A program made the translations under genes and the position numbers. From Rhodospirillaceae bacterium (GTDB lineage: Bacteria; Pseudomonadota; Alphaproteobacteria; Dongiales; Dongiaceae), in NCBI GenBank assembly GCA_016794075.1, contig JAEUKU010000266.1, positions 1 to 8,641 on the forward strand: a stretch of DNA of 8,641 bases, in the 5' to 3' direction. The notes under the pieces are model-generated. The model worked only from the letters and a program-made list of their open reading frames with translations, was not told where the DNA came from and did no database searches. Shown piece by piece: positions 1 through 5,496 of this stretch (its first letter is position 1; every line of letters begins with the position of its first letter).

Positions 1-1
1 C

Positions 2-391
2 TTCTCCGTCCTGCTGATCGATTTCAACTGGAGCGTCCTGCCGTCCGACGTCGCCGAGCGCGCGAAGCCGGTGCTCTACCGGAACTTCGCCGACCGCATC
101 AAGTCGTTGATGCGCGCAAGCGACACGGTGGCGAGCTTCGAGCGCTCGCAGATCGTCGTACTCGCGGAATCCATGCCCCGGGTCGAGGACGTGCAGATCG
201 TCGCCGCCAAGATTCTCAGTGACATCAACGCGCCCGTCGCCTTCGAGGATCGCTACCTCAGCGTCTCCGCCGCCATCGGCATCGCCCTCTACCCGACCAG
301 CGGCAGCACGGCCGAGGCGCTCATCAGCCGCGCCAGCCAGGCGCTGTCCAGCGCGATGGAACGGCCGACCAACAAATTCGTCTTCGTCTAG
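2..391 (+). CDS. GGDEF-domain protein, C-terminal part, degenerate signature motif (5' end outside window)
   Basis: The open frame enters from the left edge and ends at TAG 389-391, giving 129 visible residues. The fold is recognisable as a diguanylate cyclase (GGDEF) domain. It has an initial strand (FSVLLIDF), a helix leading to RASDTVA, the strand after the signature (IVVLAE), a helix, and the late strand VSAAIGIALYP followed by the usual helix (AEALISRASQAL). In active cyclases the segment after DxVA reads RLGGDEF. Here it is SFERSQI (nt 134-154), so the GG(D/E)EF residues that bind GTP and metal are all lost. The early DxxxFKxxND region is also altered (DFNWSVLPSD). From family knowledge this domain should not make cyclic di-GMP. 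It may act as a structural or ligand-sensing module of a larger signalling protein whose N-terminal part is not visible. The in-frame GTG at 71 is internal to the domain and is not taken as the start. Confidence 0.78.
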   Translation, partial: FSVLLIDFNWSVLPSDVAERAKPVLYRNFADRIKSLMRASDTVASFERSQIVVLAESMPRVEDVQIVAAKILSDINAPVAFEDRYLSVSAAIGIALYPTSGSTAEALISRASQALSSAMERPTNKFVFV

Positions 392-392
392 G

Positions 393-417
393 CTGCCCGG
401 CAGATTTTTCCGGGCAG
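393..417 (+). other. Hairpin immediately downstream of the GGDEF gene
   Basis: CTGCCCGG (393-400) pairs perfectly with CCGGGCAG (410-417) across a 9-nt T-rich loop, starting two bases after the stop codon. No T-tract follows, so on its own it is a poor terminator. It may stabilise the 3' end of the transcript or help the stronger hairpin at 434. Confidence 0.5.
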
Positions 418-433
418 GAGTGCGGACGCAAGG

Positions 434-465
434 ATGGCGCCCTTTCGCGGGCGCCATTTCCTTTT
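434..465 (+). terminator. Rho-independent terminator of the GGDEF gene
   Basis: ATGGCGCCC (434-442) and GGGCGCCAT (449-457) form a perfect 9-bp GC-rich stem with loop TTTCGC. The stem is followed by the T-rich run TTCCTTTT (458-465). This is the classic intrinsic terminator layout. It lies 43 bases after the upstream stop codon and 82 bases before the next start, so it separates the GGDEF gene from the 547 gene. Confidence 0.8.
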
Positions 466-546
466 GCGATCAACGGCTTCCATTCGCCGGATACCGGCAC
501 GACGCTTGCTTGATAGCGGAAAGACCAAACCTGCAGGAGCATCGCC

Positions 547-1050
547 ATGCTGTCCATGTTCGCGCGCCCGGAAGAGAAGGCCAAGCCGGCCCCGGCCCAG
601 GCCGCCGCGCCCAGGCCGACCATTCGCCTGATGGAGCCCCCCGTCGCCAACGCCAATACCCAGGCCCGGGCGCAGGCCAGGGCTCAGGTCGGCGCCCAGG
701 CGGCCCGCAAGGCCCCGCTGGAAAGCCGCACGCCCAATGTCGGCCAATACCTGCATCACCTGCAGCACGACATCCGCAGCTATGTCCGGGCGGAGACGCT
801 GAACGCCGTGATCGGCACCACGCCGGCGGAGATCCAGCGCGTGGCCCGCATCCTGGCGAAGCTGAAGGGCCGCTATCTGGCGCAGCTCGTCGACCTCGGC
901 ACCGCCGCGAACGGCCCGATCGGCGAGCCGGAGATCCGCGACCTGCGCCGCGCGCGCGAGATGTACGAGGAGGTCGAGACCGGCCTCAACATCCTGCGCG
1001 AGGCGATCGACGCCGGCGATCTCGAACTCGACGGCATCCGCGGCGACTGA
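547..1050 (+). CDS. Hypothetical protein with disordered N-terminus and helical C-terminal domain
   Basis: I do not recognise the family. The ATG at 547 is chosen because AGGAG (535-539) lies 7 nt upstream; an in-frame ATG at 556 is a weaker alternative. The product has 167 residues. Residues 1-60 are rich in Ala, Pro, Gln and Arg, with a short ARAQ-type repetition around residues 40-50, and are probably disordered. Residues 65-115 and 127-158 look alpha-helical and amphipathic (for example EIQRVARILAKLKGRYLAQL and LRRAREMYEEVETGLNILRE), separated by a Gly/Pro-containing turn (GTAANGPIGEP). There is no signal peptide, no membrane segment and no obvious catalytic motif, so a cytoplasmic protein-interaction role is possible but unproven. 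It is monocistronic: a terminator precedes it and the next gene is convergent. Codon use matches its neighbours, which supports a real gene. Confidence 0.72.
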   Translation: MLSMFARPEEKAKPAPAQAAAPRPTIRLMEPPVANANTQARAQARAQVGAQAARKAPLESRTPNVGQYLHHLQHDIRSYVRAETLNAVIGTTPAEIQRVARILAKLKGRYLAQLVDLGTAANGPIGEPEIRDLRRAREMYEEVETGLNILREAIDAGDLELDGIRGD

Positions 1051-1135
1051 CGCGGCAAACGAGCTTCGACCGGATGCCGAACTTCGTCGGCTGGGAGACG
1101 GAAGTCGGCGCCTGGATGGATGATTCGGGAGGCCG

Positions 1136-1975
1136 CTAGCCCTTCTTCGGCTTCAACGCCCGCCAGTCGGCTTCGCTCAGCTCGGCCAGGAAGTTGAACT
1201 GGCCGGCGCCCTGCAGCCATTCGCCGCCGTCGATGGTGACCACCTCGCCATTGATGTAACCGGCATTGTCCGACAGCAGGAAGCAGGCGAGGTCGGCCAG
1301 CTCCTCATGCCGGCCCGGGCGGCTGAGTGGGTTCTTGGTCTCGAAGCGCCGCGCCAGGTCCGCGCGCGGGACCAGGCGTTCCCAGGCGCCGAGCGTCGGG
1401 AACGGTCCCGGTGCGATGGCGTTCAAGCGGATGCCCCGCCCGCCCCACTCCACCGCCAGGCTGCGCGTCATCGCCAGCACACCGGCCTTGGCCATGGCCG
1501 AGGGCACCACATAGGCCGAGCCGGTCCAGGCATAGGTGGTGACGATGGAGAGCACGCTCGCCTTCCGCCCTTCGGCCAGCCAGCGTTTGCCGCAACCGGT
1601 CGTCACATAGGCCGAGCCGTGCAGCACAATGCCGAGCACCGCGTCGATGGCGCGCGGCGACAGCTCCTCGGTGCGGGCGATGAAATTGCCGGCGGCGTTG
1701 TTGACCAGCGCGTCGAGCGGTCCGTCCCGCCAGAGCGCCTCCAGCATTGCCTCGACGGCAGCGGCGTCGCGGATGTCGCAGACGTGCCAGGCTACGCGGC
1801 CCGGCGCGGAACGCGACAGATCCTCGGCCGCCGCCTTCAACACCGCCTCGCGCCGTCCACAGATCGCCAGCGACGCGCCGAGTTCCAGGAATCGCTGTCC
1901 CATGGCGAGGCCAAGGCCAGTACCGCCACCGGTTACCAGGACGCGCTTGCCGCGCAGCAGATCGGGTTTGAACAT
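1136..1975 (-). CDS. SDR-family 2,4-dienoyl-CoA reductase-like oxidoreductase
   Basis: A 279-residue short-chain dehydrogenase/reductase. The dinucleotide-binding motif TGGGTGLG is at residues 15-22 and NNAAG at 92-96. NNAAGNFI, SIVTTYAWTGSAYVVPSAMAK, AVEWGGRGIRLN and INGEVVTIDGGE closely resemble the eukaryotic-type 2,4-dienoyl-CoA reductases (DECR). As in that group, the usual YxxxK tyrosine is a serine (Ser159), and the pairing is Tyr148 with Lys163, the spacing of the DECR catalytic pair. The predicted reaction is NAD(P)H-dependent reduction of 2,4-dienoyl-CoA during beta-oxidation of unsaturated acyl chains. A different enoyl- or ketoacyl-type substrate cannot be excluded. ATG 1975 is chosen because the motif begins right after it and GGAG (complement of 1985-1988) lies 9 nt upstream. 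The same frame stays open into the divergent regulator gene, but that extension is antisense to tetR and is rejected. The product is soluble and cytoplasmic, divergent from the tetR-like gene and convergent with the 547 gene. Confidence 0.88.
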   Translation of the reverse strand: MFKPDLLRGKRVLVTGGGTGLGLAMGQRFLELGASLAICGRREAVLKAAAEDLSRSAPGRVAWHVCDIRDAAAVEAMLEALWRDGPLDALVNNAAGNFIARTEELSPRAIDAVLGIVLHGSAYVTTGCGKRWLAEGRKASVLSIVTTYAWTGSAYVVPSAMAKAGVLAMTRSLAVEWGGRGIRLNAIAPGPFPTLGAWERLVPRADLARRFETKNPLSRPGRHEELADLACFLLSDNAGYINGEVVTIDGGEWLQGAGQFNFLAELSEADWRALKPKKG

Positions 1976-2065
1976 CCGCAAGAGCTCCGACGTGACGCCT
2001 TTTCGGCGCCGAGTATTGCCCGTCCTTGATTGCCTTGCCAGCACGGACCGTGTAGGAATTGGCAC
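1976..2065. promoter_or_regulatory. Divergent promoter/operator region between SDR and TetR genes
   Basis: This 90-bp gap must hold the start signals of both divergent genes. The palindrome CACGGACCGTG (2042-2052; two 5-bp arms around one base) sits just ahead of the regulator's ribosome-binding site and is the best visible candidate operator. On the minus strand, CTGGCA and AATACT about 18 bp apart could be a weak -35/-10 pair for the SDR gene. No convincing consensus promoter is visible for the plus-strand gene. Autoregulation by the adjacent TetR protein is an inference from gene layout. Confidence 0.35.
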
Positions 2066-2710
2066 ATGTCGCGGGACGCTCTCAAAGAGGCACGCCGGGT
2101 CCAGTTGATGGAAGCCACCATCGACTGCATCGCCGCACATGGCTTCTCCGACCTGACGCTGGCCGACGTGGCCAAGGCGGCAGGGCTTTCGGTCGGCATC
2201 GTCAACTTCTACTTCAAGAGCAAGGACCAGCTGCTGATCGAGACGCTCCGGCACCTGGTCGACGATTACATCCAGCAGACCAACGACAACATCCGCAACG
2301 CCGGCGCAAGCGCCGCCGCGCAGCTCGACGCGGCCATCGATTCCGATTTCCACCGCACCATTGCCAACCGCAAGCGGGTGACGGTCTGGTATGCCTTCTG
2401 GGGCGAGACGCGCTGGCGGCCGGAATTTCTCAAGATCTGCCAGGAGCTCTCCGACACCTTCCACGCCGAGACGCGCAAGCTGTTTGCCCGGCTGATCGAG
2501 GAAGGCGGCTACCGGGATCTCGATCCCGACATCATCGCCCGCGGCTTTGATGCCATGATCGACGGCCTCTGGCTCGACATGCTGATCAATCCCAAGTCGG
2601 TCGACCGCGACGCCGCCAAGCGCGTCGTGCGCACCTATCTCGGCGGCCTCTTCCCGAACGAGTTCGGCCGACAACGCACCGGTGGCGCCGCCACGGCCGC
2701 CACCGCCTGA
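2066..2710 (+). CDS. TetR-family transcriptional regulator, BetI-like
   Basis: A 214-residue regulator. The N-terminal TetR helix-turn-helix spans about residues 12-57 (ATIDCIAAHGF, then TLADVAKAAGLSVGIVNFYFKSKDQLL). The C-terminal ligand domain resembles BetI: VTVWYAFWGETRWRPEFL (residues 105-122, compare the W-AFW segment of BetI) and FDAMIDGLWLDML (161-173). From family knowledge it binds an operator as a dimer and releases it on ligand binding. BetI itself senses choline, but no bet genes are present here, so the ligand is unknown; an acyl-CoA or related metabolite would fit the neighbours. ATG 2066 is preferred over TTG 2030 because AGGA (2054-2057) lies 8 nt upstream and family proteins start close to the helix-turn-helix. 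It is divergent from the SDR gene and sits 83 bp upstream of the acyl-CoA dehydrogenase gene in the same direction, so it probably controls both. Confidence 0.87.
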   Translation: MSRDALKEARRVQLMEATIDCIAAHGFSDLTLADVAKAAGLSVGIVNFYFKSKDQLLIETLRHLVDDYIQQTNDNIRNAGASAAAQLDAAIDSDFHRTIANRKRVTVWYAFWGETRWRPEFLKICQELSDTFHAETRKLFARLIEEGGYRDLDPDIIARGFDAMIDGLWLDMLINPKSVDRDAAKRVVRTYLGGLFPNEFGRQRTGGAATAATA

Positions 2711-2793
2711 TCGCATCCTTGCCCCGCACCCCCGACCGGGTCGCGTGGCAGTTCAAGCCCGTCTTGTCTCTCCGTTCTCGATAGGTCGTTGCC

Positions 2794-3969
2794 ATGTCGT
2801 ATCCCCTGCCGCCCGAAGCGCGCGCCCTGCAAGCCGCAATTCGCAAATATGTCGACGAGGAGCTGATCCCCTGGGAGGTCCACGCCGAGATGAATCACGG
2901 CGAAGTCCCCGCCGACGTTTACAAGCGCCAGAAGGCGGAAGCGCGCCGGCTCGGCCTCGCCTCGATGGACGCGCCGAAGGAGCTCGGCGGCGGCGGCACC
3001 TCCATGCTGCTGCAGGCGGTGGCGCAGGAGCAGACCGGCCGCGTCACCAACGCGCTGGGCTGGCGCTTCTCCAATGTGCAGAAGTGGATGGTGAAGGCCT
3101 GCTCGCCCTACCAGATCGACAAGTGGGTGAAGCCGCTGATCGCCGATACGCGGCACGAATGCTACGCCATCACCGAGGCCGAGGCCGGCTCCGACGTCGA
3201 CGCCATCCAGGCGACGGCGCGGCGCGACGGCGGCGACTACGTGCTGAACGGCGAGAAATGGCACGTCACCTCCGGCAACCTCGCCGACGTCATCATTTTC
3301 CAGGCCAAGCTCGCCGACGGGCCGAACCAGGGCGCGCATTGCCTGTTCTTCGTCGACGGCGACACACCCGGGATCGAGGTGGTGCGCTCGCCCGCCTACA
3401 CCCACACCTTCGCCGCGCATCACCCGATCTACCGCTTCAAGGACGTGCGCGTGCCGGAAGCGAACCGCATCGGCGCCGAGGGCGACGGCATGGGCTTCAC
3501 CCATGACTGGTTCCGCTACGAGCGGCTGATGATCGGCGCGCGCTGCTGCGGCGCCGCCGCGCGGCTGATCGACGAGGCGACGGCCTTCGCCCGGCAGCGC
3601 AAGCTGTTCGGCGAGATGCTGTCGGATATGCAGGCGGTGCAGTTCATGCTGGCCGACAGCGTGACCGAGCTGTGGGCCGCCCGCCTCATGGTCTACCAGA
3701 CCGCCGCCGCCATCGATGCCGGCGAGGATGTGAAGGTCAGCCACGCGCAGAGCTCGATGGTGAAGCTCTATTGCTCCGAGATGGCCAACCGCGTCGCCGA
3801 CCGCGCGGTGCAGATCTTCGGCGGCCGCGGCTACATGCGCGAGAACGTGGCCGAGCGCTTCTATCGCGAACTGCGTGTCGAGCGCATCTGGGAAGGCGCC
3901 AGCGAGATCCAACGCCTGATCATCGCCAACGGATTGCTGAAGCGGGGCCAGACCGTGCTTATCGAATAA
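2794..3969 (+). CDS. Acyl-CoA dehydrogenase family protein
   Basis: A complete 391-residue FAD enzyme of usual family length. It has an N-terminal helical domain, then the flavin/substrate signature AITEAEAGSD (residues 125-134) and NGEKWHVTSG (152-161) in the beta domain, and a C-terminal helical domain with RQRKLFGEML. The second signature, IFGGRGYMREN, is at 341-351, and RIWEGASEIQR at 364-374. Glu367 in WEG aligns with the catalytic base of medium-chain acyl-CoA dehydrogenases (Glu376 of MCAD). The expected reaction is alpha,beta-dehydrogenation of an acyl-CoA with electrons passed to electron-transfer flavoprotein. The chain length or nature of the acyl group cannot be read from sequence. 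The start at ATG 2794 has only a weak AGG (2783-2785) 8 nt upstream. It lies 83 bp after the BetI-like regulator and 25 bp before the transporter, so it is likely co-transcribed with the transporter at least. With the divergent dienoyl-CoA reductase-like gene it suggests an acyl-CoA degradation module. Confidence 0.92.
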   Translation: MSYPLPPEARALQAAIRKYVDEELIPWEVHAEMNHGEVPADVYKRQKAEARRLGLASMDAPKELGGGGTSMLLQAVAQEQTGRVTNALGWRFSNVQKWMVKACSPYQIDKWVKPLIADTRHECYAITEAEAGSDVDAIQATARRDGGDYVLNGEKWHVTSGNLADVIIFQAKLADGPNQGAHCLFFVDGDTPGIEVVRSPAYTHTFAAHHPIYRFKDVRVPEANRIGAEGDGMGFTHDWFRYERLMIGARCCGAAARLIDEATAFARQRKLFGEMLSDMQAVQFMLADSVTELWAARLMVYQTAAAIDAGEDVKVSHAQSSMVKLYCSEMANRVADRAVQIFGGRGYMRENVAERFYRELRVERIWEGASEIQRLIIANGLLKRGQTVLIE

Positions 3970-3994
3970 CCTGCACCGGATCGCGGAGGGGGAG

Positions 3995-5272
3995 ATGTGG
4001 AAGGCGGTGCAGCCGGTCGTGCCGGTGCTGCTCGGGATCATCCTGATCGAGGCGGCGCTCGGCATCAGCGGCACGCTGATCGGCGTGCAGTTGGCCGATC
4101 GCGGCATTTCGGCGTTCCTGATCGGCGTGGTGTTCTCGGCCTATAATGTCGGCTTCCTGTTCGGCTCGCTGACCTGCGAGCGGCTGATCAACCGCGTCGG
4201 CCATATTCGCGCCTTCGGCGTCTTCGCCGTCAGCACCGCGATCGCCACCCTGTTCTTCGCCATGACGACGAACGTCTACGCCTGGACCCTGTTCAAGGGA
4301 TTGTCGGGCTATGCGCTGGCCGGCGGCTTCATCGTCATCGAATCCTGGCTCAACGACAAGGCCTCGGAGGATAATCGCGGCCGCATCTTCGCCGTCTACA
4401 TGGTGGTGACTTGGGGGGCGGGCGGTCTGTCGCCGCTGGCGCTCAACGTCGCCGACATCGAGGGCGATTTCCTATTCAAGGTCGCCACCATCCTGCTCGC
4501 CGCGGCGATGATCCCGCTGGCGCTGACCAAGGTCGGCAATCCCGAGATCGGCCACAAGCAGGGCTTCGGCATCCGCCAGCTGATCCAGGCCTCGCCCACC
4601 GGCGTCGTCTGCTGCTTCGCCTCGGGCCTGCTGACCGGCTCGCTCTATTCGCTGCTGCCGGCCTATATCGCCGATATCGGGCTGAAGCCCGAGAACCTCA
4701 CCCTGCTGATCGCGATCGGCACCGGCGCCGCCCTCATCACGCAATTCCCGGTCGGCTACATCTCCGACCACTACGGCCGGCGGCCGGTCATCATCGGCGC
4801 CAATCTGCTCGCCGGCGCCCTGGCGCTCGCCATCGCCTTCACGCCGTCGCTGCCCTTCACCTGGCTGGTCGGGCTGTTCTTCGTGATGACCTTGTTCAAC
4901 TCGCCGCTCTATGCGCTCGGCGTCGGCCAGACCAACGACTATGTCGACCGCAAGGATTTCGTGCGCGCGGCGGCGGGGCTGCTCTTCGTCTGGGGCGTCG
5001 GCGCCAGCGCGGGCCCCTCGCTCGCCGGCTTCGTCATGGAGCTGATCGGCGCCGCCGGCCTCTTCCTCTACACCGGGATCGGCTACGCCTTCGTCGCCCT
5101 CTTCGCCCTCTACCGCGTCTTCCGCCGCCGCGCCAAGACGCTGGAGGAGCAGATCGACTACGTCGCCGTGCCCAACGTGCAGACTGTCTACGGCGCCCCC
5201 GAACTCGACCCGCGCGGCGAGTTCCAGCATCCAGCGTCGTCGCCGGCGACGAAGGACAGGTTCGTGGAGTAG
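3995..5272 (+). CDS. MFS transporter, YcaD-like
   Basis: A 425-residue integral inner-membrane protein with about 12 hydrophobic segments in two halves. It resembles the E. coli YcaD type of major facilitator. The shared features are VIESWLN (residues 114-120) followed by NRGR and AVYMVV (127-138), GSLYSLLPAYI (215-225) opening the second half, and FPVGYISDHYGRR (251-263), the second-half copy of the MFS loop motif. A cytoplasmic tail of about 45 residues follows the last helix (after RVFRRRAK, about residue 381) and is longer than in YcaD. The start ATG 3995 has a strong GGAGG (3985-3989) 5 nt upstream. The 25-bp gap after the acyl-CoA dehydrogenase stop indicates an operon. Substrate and direction of transport are unknown. 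By context it may import the compound the dehydrogenase acts on after CoA activation, or export a product. Confidence 0.9.
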   Translation: MWKAVQPVVPVLLGIILIEAALGISGTLIGVQLADRGISAFLIGVVFSAYNVGFLFGSLTCERLINRVGHIRAFGVFAVSTAIATLFFAMTTNVYAWTLFKGLSGYALAGGFIVIESWLNDKASEDNRGRIFAVYMVVTWGAGGLSPLALNVADIEGDFLFKVATILLAAAMIPLALTKVGNPEIGHKQGFGIRQLIQASPTGVVCCFASGLLTGSLYSLLPAYIADIGLKPENLTLLIAIGTGAALITQFPVGYISDHYGRRPVIIGANLLAGALALAIAFTPSLPFTWLVGLFFVMTLFNSPLYALGVGQTNDYVDRKDFVRAAAGLLFVWGVGASAGPSLAGFVMELIGAAGLFLYTGIGYAFVALFALYRVFRRRAKTLEEQIDYVAVPNVQTVYGAPELDPRGEFQHPASSPATKDRFVE

Positions 5273-5281
5273 CCCCACTTT

Positions 5282-5473
5282 CCTTCCCCCCTTGCGGGGG
5301 CAGCGGAGCCTTAGCGAGCACAGCGACCCCCGGGTCGATAGAGCCCGGGGGCGGATGGGGGTCGCGCGCCCTACGGGCGCGCATCGCCGGAGGCGATACG
5401 GGCGAAGGCTCTTTGCGGATGGACCTGGCGCTGCAAGCCCCCCTTCCCCACCTTCCCCCGCAAGGGGGGAAGG
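5282..5473. repeat. Structured palindromic intergenic element with 19-bp terminal inverted repeats
   Basis: The arm CCTTCCCCCCTTGCGGGGG (5282-5300) is exactly the reverse complement of 5455-5473. Inside are nested complementary segments. GAGCCTT (5306-5312) pairs with AAGGCTC (5405-5411). CCCCCGGG (5327-5334) pairs with CCCGGGGG (5344-5351). GCGCGCCC (5364-5371) pairs with GGGCGCGC (5375-5382) over a 3-nt loop. ATCGCC (5383-5388) pairs with GGCGAT (5392-5397) over a 3-nt loop. The right arm can instead fold locally: CCCCTTCCCC (5440-5449) with GGGGAAGGGG (5466-5475). It lies in the convergent gap between the transporter and flavoprotein genes and contains no plausible gene. The layout fits a dispersed palindromic (REP/MITE-like) element that could also act as a two-way transcription barrier. 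Dispersal elsewhere in the genome cannot be seen from this window. Confidence 0.75.
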
Positions 5474-5496
5474 GGCTCACCGAGTAGGCTTCTTGA

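Noticed and set aside
1076..1091. Hairpin GCCGA/TCGGC in the convergent gap between the 547 gene and the SDR gene as a terminator
   Set aside because: It has only five base pairs and no T-tract on either strand, so it is within chance for GC-rich DNA.
2066..2710. Naming the regulator betI and inferring choline to glycine betaine metabolism
   Set aside because: The resemblance to BetI is at domain level, and no choline or betaine-aldehyde dehydrogenase or choline transporter is in the window.
1976..2716. In-frame N-terminal extension of the SDR gene across the regulator gene
   Set aside because: The SDR nucleotide-binding motif begins right after ATG 1975, and the extension is antisense to an evident TetR helix-turn-helix gene.
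2635..4107. A 490-codon minus-strand open frame opposite the acyl-CoA dehydrogenase
   Set aside because: It has low-complexity His/Asp/Gly-rich composition typical of antisense shadow frames, and it overlaps three well-supported plus-strand genes.
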